64,000 nt of DNA, taken from Lycocorax pyrrhopterus obiensis. Its lineage: Eukaryota > Chordata > Aves > Passeriformes > Paradisaeidae. The notes below the pieces were generated by a model. That model was not told where the DNA came from. It saw only the letters and a program-made list of their open reading frames with translations, and did no database searches. Numbering within the stretch: position 1 is the first letter of the stretch; the number at the start of each line of letters is the position of its first letter. The DNA lies in assembly GCA_014706295.1 (NCBI GenBank), contig JACSVZ010000016.1:6553168-6617167 (forward strand), written 5' to 3'. Shown one piece after another: positions 27,101-36,276 of the stretch. The position numbers and the translations under genes were made by a program.

Positions 27101-29039
27101 AGGTTTTGATTCTGACACCACTGTAATGTTATCTACTGGTGAAGCCTCTTCATCTTTTGTGCTTCAGCTCCCTGCCCATGGAAGGGGGCAACATTTGTCC
27201 CTTTTCTCTTCTGTTATCTGGTTTATTTATTTAGACTATAAGTTGGCTGAGGAGATGCTTCTTCATGTACAACATCTGCCTTGCAAACCTGCTTTCTACA
27301 TCCCACCTCCAAATCAGTTGTATTTTGGATTGTTAGTAATAGCCTCATACTATATTTTCCAATTTTAGCTCCCTCAAAGACTTGCTGGTTCCCTGTAGGA
27401 AAATGCCCTCCTCTGAATTATGATGCTGTGTTTATATATACACAATTTCAGAGTGTTAGTCCACAGGTCACATTTCTCACCTTTCACAAAGTCGGGTGTT
27501 GTGTTAAAAAATGCTTATGCTGCTTGCCACTATTTATTTATTTCTAAATTAACAAACTACAATCCTATAGATTTTAAAGTTCCTTCTATGCCTTTGCAGT
27601 CTTTGTCAGTGTGACCACTATAAATGTGGACGATTTTGGGCAGGACCACCTGGCTTTAATGTCATGGCCATTGCTGTTTATATTAAATCTCTCTGCACTA
27701 TATTTAATGTTTGCCTGCAGGTGCCAGATCTCGGGCAGTCAGCACAGCAGTGCCCCTTTGAGCAGCTCAGCTGCTCTGTCCCACGGCTGCTTTCCCCAGC
27801 CTGGTCCCGCTGTGCCCCGCTGGGATGGGGAGGGATGGGCACGCCGTGTGCCTGAGCAGGAAACCTCCCTGAGGACACAGCCAGCACTGCTGGGCAACGT
27901 TTCACACTCTGGGGCTGCAGCACTTTCCTCCTCACCAACAGAAAAAGGCTGAATTCCTCATCAAAGAATCTTCTTTAGAAAGATGACACAGAAGTGAATG
28001 CTGGCAAAAATTTGATTTTTCTATATAGTTCTGTGGTATTCAAAGTTACATTACTTCTGATTTTCTGCTTTTTTTATACACTGTTCCATGCAAGCTCACA
28101 ATAGACATTACAGGAAAGCAGATTCCATAACTAATTAGTCAAGCAGCCCAAAAGAGCTTTAGAAGTTTGTCCCAACAGTTTTAATTTGGATTTTTTTTTT
28201 TGCCTGAATGAAATATAACAGTAAATGTGTATTTCCACCCATCTTCCTTAGCAGATGAAGCATTACATCTTTGGTCTGGAAAAGTGTTTGGGCACTTGTC
28301 TGTATCCCATCCCATTTTTTCTGTGTGCGTGTGGACAGAAGGAGGAGGGAATCCTGCATTCCATCTATTCAAAGCAATTTGCTCAATGAATCATGCTTCT
28401 AGCTCTACATATAGAGAAAAACAATGGAAAGGAATAGTGATAGAGACTTAAACCCAAATGATTTTATTCAACCACTGTGATGTCTTTGGTGCGAAAGTTA
28501 CATGGCATTCTGTGGGACGGCCCCTGGTGTTGCTCTTAGGCACGAGGTTTTCAGGTACCATTTCAGGACAGCATCCCGAGGTTGCTCTGTGAGAATGACA
28601 ATGCTCTCACAGCCAAGCGATCAACGAGAATCCCTTGGAGTGGTGATTCTGTTGGAAGTACTGGCTTTTCCAGAGTTAGGTGGCTTTGATGAGCGATTTA
28701 TGGGATAGAGCATAGATGAGGGACCAGTTGAAGCAGGGAAGGGACTTTGCAGGGCATAAACTACCCTGCAATAATTCCTTGTAGCTCTCACAGCTTATAG
28801 GTAGCTAATCTCTTGCAGTCAGTAGAATGTGTAATCTTAATGTAAGTGTCCTCACGTTTGTCGGTGCCTTCCTTCCAAGATATCTCAGCTGTCTGCAATC
28901 CTGGTAACGAGTTGCACCTGGGCACAATTTCTGAGGCCCCACCCCCCGGCTTTCCTTGCCTTCACAGCCTGACCCCACGGCCTTTGTGCGTCGCTCCAAG
29001 CCTCACCAGTGCAGTCTCCACCTTTAAGGTTTGTTCATT
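18167..29039. other. Non-coding flank, no gene recognised
   Basis: AT-leaning sequence upstream of the CpG island. GC-richer patches occur at about 19.1-19.5 kb and 27.71-27.95 kb without clear exon structure. The open frames present (up to about 115 codons) have no recognisable domain. I saw no RNA gene or full-length mobile element. It could contain distal regulatory elements of the 29.6 kb gene, but nothing in the sequence alone shows this. Confidence 0.55.
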
Positions 29040-29390
29040 CCTTGTTCATTTCTCCCCTTTACCAAAACCGTTGCAATTTGTCCTTTTCCTCCAACAAACG
29101 CATTTCATGTTATCTTCCCACCTTGGGTTTCCAAGGTCTTCTATTTCCCTCCAACTTTACTAAACTGTTACTTTATCTTTTCTCCTCCGTTCCTTTCTTC
29201 CTGCCATCACCTTTGTGTCTTCCTTTCCCGGTGCCCTTCGCATCCTTCACCAAAGCCGCGTTTCCTTCCTCTCCGTCCCGTCTCCCTCCCTGCCCACCGT
29301 TCTGCCATGTCCTTGCTCCCGGCTCGCTGTGCCCTCCCCGTGTCCCCAGCCCGGGGCCCGCCCTCCCCCGCTCCGCCGGCGGTCGCTCCC
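29040..29390 (+). promoter_or_regulatory. Pyrimidine-rich tract upstream of the CpG island
   Basis: The plus strand is dominated by C and T for about 350 bases, with many CCTTTC, TTCCCTCC and CTTCCT clusters. It changes smoothly into the GC-rich island. Purine/pyrimidine-asymmetric tracts are common just upstream of vertebrate CpG-island promoters and can bind GA-type factors or form unusual structures. The assignment as promoter-proximal DNA rests on composition and position only. Confidence 0.5.
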
Positions 29391-29493
29391 GCGGGGCTGA
29401 GGTGACACCTGAGCGGGCAGGTGCGCGGGGCCGCCCTCCCGGCCGCTGCCCGCCGGCGCCTCGGTTCATGAATATTCGGGCCTCCCCTCGCCG

Positions 29494-29501
29494 TGACGTC
29501 G
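29494..29501 (+). promoter_or_regulatory. CRE-like site (TGACGTCG)
   Basis: TGACGTCG differs from the palindromic CREB/ATF site TGACGTCA at the last base only. It lies about 140 bases before the putative start codon inside the CpG island, a typical position for functional CRE sites. Binding is inferred from the motif alone. Confidence 0.45.
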
Positions 29502-29511
29502 CCGCGGTCCC

Positions 29512-29520
29512 GGGGCGGGG
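29512..29520 (+). promoter_or_regulatory. GC box (GGGGCGGGG)
   Basis: A perfect Sp/KLF-type GC box lies just downstream of the CRE-like site and about 120 bases before the putative start codon. Further GGGGCGG matches occur downstream near 29767 and 29792. These motifs are frequent in any CpG island, so individual importance is uncertain. Confidence 0.5.
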
Positions 29521-29554
29521 GCCGGAGCCGCCCCGGTGCTGGCAGCGAGGGCGA

Positions 29555-29726
29555 ATGACGGCGCGGCGGCAGCAGCCTCCGCCCGCCGCCTCGCCCCGCA
29601 CACAGCCGCGGCCGGCAGCAGTCGCGCAGGGCCGGGGATGCGGAGGCGCCGCTGCTGCTGCTGGGGCCCGGCGGCGCTGCTGCTGCTGCCGCTGGGGCTG
29701 GGCAGCCTGCTCGCCGCCAAAGGCAG
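29555..29726 (+). other. Out-of-frame upstream ATG overlapping the start codon
   Basis: ATG at 29555, preceded in the same frame by another ATG at 29468, opens a frame that runs without a stop past the putative main start at 29638 and through the predicted splice donor. It is shifted relative to the main frame. The ATG at 29555 has C at -3 and A at +4, a weak context, so leaky scanning would be expected. If the transcript starts upstream of these ATGs, they would overlap and probably reduce main-frame translation. If transcription starts after 29557, neither is in the mRNA. Confidence 0.4.
29638..29726 (+). CDS. Putative first coding exon with signal peptide, gene unidentified
   Basis: The open frame from ATG 29638 encodes 29 complete codons and then splits a codon after two bases at CAG/GTACCG. 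The peptide has four arginines at residues 2-5, CCCW at 6-9, and a leucine-rich hydrophobic core at about 12-27 with small residues near the end. This is a textbook signal-peptide pattern for entry to the secretory pathway, with cleavage probably around Ala26-Lys28. The ATG has G at -3. Position inside a CpG island, followed by more than 34 kb without a clear exon, fits exon 1 of a secreted or membrane protein with a long first intron. The same frame stays open to 30135 if unspliced, but that extension is low-complexity Gly/Arg/Ala/Pro and is read as intron. A GTG-initiated extension to 29536 has no in-frame ATG. I do not recognise the protein. A non-coding first exon with a chance open frame is the main alternative. 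Confidence 0.6.
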
Positions 29727-29732
29727 GTACCG
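29727..29732 (+). other. Predicted 5' splice site of exon 1
   Basis: CAG followed by GTACCG matches the donor core CAG/GT, with A at +3 but C at +4 in place of the consensus A, and G absent at +5. It is moderate in strength, but it is the first GT donor candidate after the hydrophobic segment. It interrupts the frame in phase 2. Confidence 0.5.
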
Positions 29733-29823
29733 GGGCGCGGCTGCCCGCGGACGGCCGCCGAGCGCTGGGGCGGGGGAGAGCGGAGCGGAGCGGGGCGGCT
29801 CCTCGCCCTGCGCGGGGCTGAGC

Positions 29824-29861
29824 GGAGCCGCCGGGCGGAGCCGCCGGGCAGAGCCGCCGCT
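29824..29861. repeat. 13-bp GC-rich tandem repeat
   Basis: GGAGCCGCCGGGC occurs at 29824-29836 and 29837-29849, followed by a partial third copy, AGAGCCGCCG. It lies just after the predicted splice donor, in the CpG island. Such short repeats are common in GC-rich promoters and may vary in length between individuals. Confidence 0.85.
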
Positions 29862-29886
29862 CCCCGCAGAGAGGGGCACAAAGTTT

Positions 29887-29908
29887 GGGAGGGCGGGGGC
29901 TCGGCGGG
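29887..29908 (+). promoter_or_regulatory. Potential G-quadruplex motif
   Basis: Four G runs (GGG, GGG, GGGGG, GGG) are separated by loops of 1, 1 and 6 bases, which satisfies the usual rule of runs of at least three and loops of at most seven. It lies on the non-template strand about 160 bases into the putative intron, where G-quadruplexes are often enriched near start sites. Folding is inferred from the motif only. Confidence 0.55.
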
Positions 29909-31732
29909 TCGGCAGCGGGTGCCCGCAGCTCGCCGGCCGCTACTTTCCCGGGGCGATGTGGGAGGCTGGGCCGGGCGGGAGGTGCCGCTTCTGCGGGAGC
30001 CGCGGGTCGGGCATGGGGTCAGGGCTGCGCCTCCGCATGCCGGGGCCGGGTGGCGGCGAGCGGGGGGCGAAGGCGCTGGGGTTGTCCGTGACACGGGGTG
30101 ACCCCCGCCCGCCGCTCGCGGTGCCGCAGGTGTAGCGAGGCTCTCGCTGATCCGCAGCGCTCCGGCCGCCCGCTCCCACCTCCCAGCCAGCCTTGCCCCT
30201 TCCAAAGGCTCTGGTCTCACAGGTGTCGGGGATGTCTTGCCTCCGCTTGTGTTCTTTTCCCTTGCATTGTTTCTATGCAGTTTAGGACTGGCTTTCAAGC
30301 CCCAAGTTTTAGAAACTTAGTTTTGAGAACTCTGTCTCAGTCTATTTTATATTATTTCCAAACGTTTCAGTTGCTCTTGTTTTTATGTGGGGCTTTGCCG
30401 TTTATTTTATTTGTGAACATGTGTGAGACAGAAGAGAAAACTTCAGTGTTTGTTTGGCGTTTGTTTTCTTAAAAAAACCGCAACCAACTGCTTGAGCCGT
30501 AACTTTGTGAGGAAATTGACTCTTTCCAGCAAATGTTACTTGACTTCGTTTACGTGTACGTGTATGGATAGCAGAAAGTGACTGTAGGAAATGAACTGCG
30601 CCGTCTGTTACTAACCCAACGTACCTTGGTGTCCTGGTGGAAATACAGTGTTTTCTGGGCAGGTTAACATCGAACACGCAACATTTTGATGGAGGGGAGT
30701 TATTTTCATCCTCTTTACTTTCTAATGTAATTCAAGGTAATTATCTCCTTTATAAGGATCTTTTCTTTAGATAAGGGTGTGAGCTTTTATTTCGTGGGAG
30801 ATGTCTTTTAAATGCTACCGGCAGTTCACCAGACAAAACGGGGTCGTTCTCTCGTTGGGTTCTACTGTGCCTTTCACCACTGGAGGGCTGCAGAGAACAT
30901 TTTTGGAGAACGGTAGCCACAATCTACCAGTACTTGGTAGTTAAAAATAGACATTTTAAGGTTATTTATATTGATATTCAAGTGCTTTAAGTTTTTTCTT
31001 ATTACTTTATATACCTTGTTTCTTAAAATTGGATGTTTTCAAAGACTATAATGCAGTATTGATAAATGAAGTAAGATATCTTGGCACTGTATGCAGTTAA
31101 TATTCGATATACTTTTTTTTTTCTCCACCTGATAGGTAGAGGAAAGAGGGTTTGTTTCAGCAAGAACCTGGTGCTACTTTCTCCTTGCTCTCTGTTTTTC
31201 TACAGTAAGCAAGTTTTAAGTCAAAAGGCATTTTGTGAGTATCTCATGGACACAATTGTAAGGCTTGGTACTGTAACCATAGCCTGGACTTGGGGCTTTA
31301 AGGTGCATTCTGGTTGGAGGCACAGGTAGGATCTGGTGTGTACAAAGCTCCTCTGGTGCTTTGAGCATCCTGTTGTATAGAGGATCAAAAAACCCTAAGA
31401 TAATGATTTCAGTTCTCATCCCATCTCATCTACTTGGCTGTGCTCTGCTGCTTCTCATTTGACAAACAAAACCAACCCCCCTCCACCCCCACTCCTTTTT
31501 CCCACATGTTTTTGAGGATGGGGAGAAGGATTACAGGAACAGTTCTGGTTCTCACTTTTCACTCAGTAGAAAATAACAATTTCTTTCACTAAAGGCTGCA
31601 AAAATTGTTTACTCTCACTAGAAAGGGGGACCCCCCCCCAAAAAAAAAATCCAAAAAAACAAACCCTCTAAAGTTTTCCAAGGAAATGAGGCAACATCAG
31701 AGTGTTTAGGAGGTGGCTAGTTAGAGAACTTT

Positions 31733-31755
31733 ATGTGCGTATTAAATACGCACAT
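31733..31755. repeat. 23-bp near-perfect palindrome
   Basis: The arms ATGTGCGTATT and AATACGCACAT are exact reverse complements of 11 bases, separated by a single A. Two CpG pairs are preserved in otherwise CpG-poor DNA. It could form a small hairpin or be a symmetric protein-binding site. No repeat family is recognised. Confidence 0.9.
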
Positions 31756-33297
31756 GCAATTTGTTAGCTTTGTAGCAGGTTGTTGACACTGAGATCTCTG
31801 TCACAGGATCCAATAAAAGTCACCATTTTGGACAGAAAAATGTTTTTTTTTTTTAGGTATTTTCAGATAGCTTTTTCAACGAGACAGAAGCCCACTTTCT
31901 GGATTAATGGAATTGCATTAACAATGTCTGAAAATTGTCTGAACTGTCTCTTGAGGTCTTAAGGTATGGAAAAGAGAATATGCTGAAGGATAAGGTTTTT
32001 TTCCACCAACATATTCAAAATTCATAGGTCCATGTGGTCACGGGCAGGGAGCAATACAACCTGAAGCATTTTTTTTTTCATTTTCACAAATCTCTTCATA
32101 AGGCTGATCTCTTAAATAATTTATTACCTTATTCTACTATGTACTACTAAACTACTCAGTGAAGTCCTAAAAGGGCTTTCATATCCAAATTTCTTGTAAG
32201 ACCCAATTAATCAACCTCTTAAGTTTCACTGTATTTGATCTTCATTACCATAAACAACACTTTAGTCTTAACTTTTAAGTACAGCTGAAAGCCTCTCAAT
32301 GACCTGAATAACTAAGAATATTTGATTCCAATTAAATTAATTACACAGGCAAAACTTGAAGTCTTAGTCATTGTGGACATTTCCAAATCAATGGAACATT
32401 CAGTCCCACTTGGCAGGTCTGTGATGTGAATGCATCAGATATGACTATCAGCAGCAGGGAAACAACTAACCCAGGGAGACAGAGCCAGCATCTTCTGTGG
32501 AAGAGAAACCTTAAAGCCTGGGGGGAAGAAAGGGAAGGAAAAGCTTTGAGCACATATTAGACAGATCCTAGAGTCTGAAAATTTTCTGCATCACACTGTG
32601 TTTTCTTGTATTTCATTTTGTAGTAGATAATAATGAAATACTTCTCATTATCAGTTCATAGGAGACATAAAAAAAAAAAAAAGACCCTTGTTTTCAACCT
32701 CATCCAAAATACGTGAGAAGTAATGTTTGGCAAGTGCTTCGGTCAGAAGATGGGAGGTGAAGCAACTGGGCTTTCTTTTGCTGGTGCTTCCTGTGGCTCA
32801 CCAATAAACCCCAATAAAGACATGTAAATGATTTCATCTTTCTTTTCATCAATAAATGGAGTTGGGAGTCCTTTTTTTTTTTTTCCAGAGTGTTTTGATT
32901 GAAAAGCAGTTCATGAAAACTGACTCTTGTGTCTCACAGGATAAAAGATTTGTCTGATTATGAAGTCTGGGTGTCAAGATAATGAAATGATTCAGAGCTC
33001 TCAAAAGACAGAAGTCAGTATTTGATAACAGCTTTAGTATTCAGGTATTTCAGCCTAGAAGACTGACAACTATATTTAAATTGTCATTATGAAGTTAGAG
33101 AATGCTTGCCAGTCATAATCATATTGTTACCAATTTTAATTGCATTGCTTGGAAGGCTACCAAAACTGGGAACCTAAGAGCTTCCAAAGCATATTTTAAT
33201 TGTAAGCAGAGTGGGTGCTACTTAAAGAGCGCCTTCCAAGGTGTGTCTTTTGTCATCACACATTAAGTGGCTTGTGAGCAGTCAGTTTCATCCTTAT

Positions 33298-33405
33298 TTT
33301 TTCCCCTTTGAAGCACCTGGTTTTGAACTCTGAGGGTTGTATCTGTATCTGGAAACACCTTCTCCTGGCCAAACTGCACGCAGTTTGGGTGGATCTCAGT
33401 TTTCC
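33298..33405 (+). repeat. Unassigned dispersed repeat, copy A
   Basis: This segment is similar to one at about 36169-36276 in the same orientation. The best core, 33325-33379, matches 49 of 55 bases without gaps. It includes the shared strings ATCTGTATCTGGA and CCTTCTCCTGGCCAAA. The 27 bases before the core match at roughly two thirds of positions, and the downstream CTCAGTTTTC is shared after a 2-base length difference. Translation of the core meets a TGA here that is CGA in the other copy, and the indel is not frame-preserving, so a coding duplication is unlikely. I cannot name the family. Confidence 0.75.
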
Positions 33406-36168
33406 TTTTCCAGCTTTTAATGATTTGGAGGAGTGTGTGAAAGATGATTAGAAGCTCTCAGAGGGATTGTCCCTTTGTTTTGATTATTTACTGCTTAACT
33501 GGGAAAAAATACTGATGACCCAATATCCCTGTGTGTCCATTAGGCATTAAAAAGCAGAGTGCAAATTACTGGTTGTATTTAGTTGTAGCTTAGTGTGTGT
33601 TATAAAAAAGATTTTACTCCTAGGATTCCTGAAATTATAGTTTCATGGCACTGTTATTTAATACCCCTTAAAAATGTCAGAGGGTGGATTTTCTCAAACA
33701 CAGATTTTCTCTGTCTGATTGACAGGATGTTTTGGGAAAGTAATTTCAGAGGTCTACCTCTAGCTTCAAGTGCAGTTCCTTTCCTTTGTGCCTTTATCCC
33801 TGGCCTCCTCTTGGTCCCCATTTTGACTTAGTTGTTTCAAAGTGGATTTTTTTCATTTGTTTCCAAGAAGGTTCTGCTTCCAGAACACGGCAGAGAGCTT
33901 GCCTGGCTCCCATAGAGTGTGTGAGTGGTGTAGCTAACACGTCATTTAGGGCAGAGAGCTTCCCTACTGTGAAATGAGTAATGGCGAAATGAAAGAGAAA
34001 ATGCATTGTTTCTCTTGCAAGATAATTGCTGGTGTCAAGTGTAGTTCCCTGTTGTCTATAGCCTGTTTTAGCAAATATGGCAAATACTCAAGTCCTGACA
34101 TTCAAAATGTGTTTAATGTTGTGTAAGTGTAATTTTAAAAGACACATTTAAAAGCCCAATAGCAGTGAGATTTGGCCTGGCTCAAATTTAAGTTTGTTTG
34201 TCTGTGGGGAAGACCATGAACTAAGTGTAGCTCTCCTCAGACAGCTTGTTTTTCCTCCCCTCTCTGGTATCCCTAAAAAAGAGCAGTTTGAAAATAACAG
34301 GTAGAAGGCACGTACCAAATAGGATCTTTGACTTATCTCTGGCTTTCCCAGTGATTGTGCTCAAATGGTGATTCCTCAGTCTCTCAAATATCTTACTCCT
34401 TTTGATTCATTAAGCAGAAATTAACAGGAAAAAATAATCTTCAATTCAGTTGCAATAATTTTAACAGGATAATTAGGACACAGCAACAGAGTTAGAAGAT
34501 ACAGTCCTTATTTGAGATTCATCTGGACAGAAGTCTTGGGGTTTGGATGTTGCACTGCAAGTAGAACTTGGACCAGCTGGAGTTGATCCCAGCAGAGAAC
34601 AAGGGAGATTGATGAGTCTAGAAAATGTGACTTGACAATGCTGAAGCAGTTGTTGACTGAATGAAAAGGAATTGAGGAACATGCAAATGGTTTCTAGGTA
34701 CATCAAAAGTTCCTGCAAAGCAGAGGATAAAATCATGTTCTCCATATTCTTGTGGGCAGGACAGAAAGTAAACAGAAACAGGAGACATTCTGGGTAGGCT
34801 TCAGGAGAAGCTGCTGTCATGGTTTTTTTTGTGCGTTTAACTGGAGAGCTGTAAGGACAAGTTGGAACTTGGAATATTTGTGCGTAGAGTGGACCAGACA
34901 TTTTGGTAGGGAGGAGAAGGGATGCAGTGACCTCCTAACATCATCCCACATCCTGGATTTCAAACTACTCAGTGTGTTTCTCTTTTCCCTGGGCACTTGC
35001 AGCTGGCCAAGGCAGGGATATTCGCTTCAGCTGTCCCTTGATCTCCTACGGTTTGACTTTCCCTGGGGTCTTCACCCAGCAACCCAGTGAATGTGGGTGG
35101 GTGAGATTTAAAGGCCATCCTAGTTTATTTCAGACTTGGCACTCTTCTTTTGGTTTCCACAAACGCAGGTTTTGAGTAGTACACTGACAAGCCCATAATA
35201 AATTCTGTATTTGTACTTTTGGTATTTGCAGTTGAGGTAGAGAGGAGGGTGGGGAGGAATCTGGAATCTGAGTCTGTTAAACTTGAGAACTGGAGAACAG
35301 GTGAACCTAGTTTGAAAAGTAGGAGGTAAAGTAATAAGTGTAAAATGAGAAAACAATTTGAAGAAGTGGGAAAAAGAAGCCTAATATCAAACTTGAGAAG
35401 CATTTTTTAGATCAGAAAAAATATTTTCTGACTAAATTTAAAAGTTTGTGGTTTGATGCCTTTAGTCTTTCATCTATGAATTTAGTATGTTGTGATTATT
35501 TAAAAATAGAGAAGTTGTCACGATTGGGAAAGGGTGTTTGTAAAAATAAGTTAGAAGGAATTTTGCAAGAGGCACTTGTGGCGTGATTTGAGGAGCTGTT
35601 AAATCTGTCACTGCACGTAGAGGCAGGATTACTTGTCTGCCACTTTGTGCTGTAATGTATCAAGTGCTTTCTGCAGCATCATACTCTTCCCTGTGCTCCC
35701 AGTCGGTGCTGGCAGGAAAGCGTAGCGGGATGTCTGCTCCGTGATTTGTGTGGTGTGCGGAAAACGTGGATGGAAAACCGTGTGTGTGTGTGCTCTGTGT
35801 TAGCTTTAAACAGAGTTACATCTGTATCCACGCAAATGTGCCTGGCTGGGAGGTGTAAGGAGTGGGACAAACCTGAAAGGAAACTTCACCATTCCTTCTG
35901 CGTTCCACATCTCGCGAGGCAGCAGTGCAAGACTGGAGTGTGCCAGGATCCTGGAATGGGACATGTGGACTTGCTGAGTGTGCTCTGATGCAATTTTCAG
36001 AGTAAACCCTGCAACGGAAGGGTTTTCAACAGAAAGAAAGACCCTGAGCCTTCATTTCCGTGTTGTTTACATCTTCATGAACTCTGTTCATGTGATTTGG
36101 CTTCTTTCAAATGCCTGCGAAAGCGGGGAGTGAGAATTCCTGGTTTCAGTTTTACATTAATTGGTTAC

Positions 36169-36276
36169 ATTTTTCCGCTTCAAAGTGACTATTTCTGAAT
36201 TCCGAGGGTTGGATCTGTATCTGGATACGCCTTCTCCTGGCCAAATTGCACATTTAAAAGTGACCTCAGTTTTCTT
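36169..36276 (+). repeat. Unassigned dispersed repeat, copy B
   Basis: Second member of the pair; the core is 36197-36251. Of the six core differences from copy A, four are transitions and two are transversions, as expected for neutral decay of two copies of one source. It lies 2,872 bases downstream of copy A. It may be an old interspersed element or a local duplication whose flanks have diverged. Confidence 0.75.

Larger units (their letters stand above)
29290..30180 (+). promoter_or_regulatory. CpG-island promoter region
   Basis: A stretch of about 900 bases has very high GC and dense CpG dinucleotides, in sharp contrast to the CpG-poor DNA on both sides. It contains GC boxes, a cAMP-response-like TGACGTC, and a plausible first coding exon. 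No TATA box is evident, which fits a broad-start CpG promoter. The edges are estimated by eye. The transcription start is not determined, but it is expected upstream of the start codon at 29638. The many long open frames here on both strands, including one of 363 codons on the minus strand, are a by-product of low stop density. Confidence 0.9.

Noticed and set aside
29207..30298. A 363-codon open frame on the minus strand across the CpG island
   Set aside because: It is Pro/Arg/Ala/Ser-rich low-complexity sequence with several overlapping open frames on both strands, as expected from GC-rich DNA with few stops; no domain is recognisable.
31622..31660. A G-run followed by C-run and A-run
   Set aside because: Low-complexity homopolymers; no convincing hairpin beyond the short G5/C5 match and no link to any element.
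34473..34901. A 142-codon minus-strand open frame
   Set aside because: No recognisable domain, ordinary intronic composition, and a length plausible by chance.
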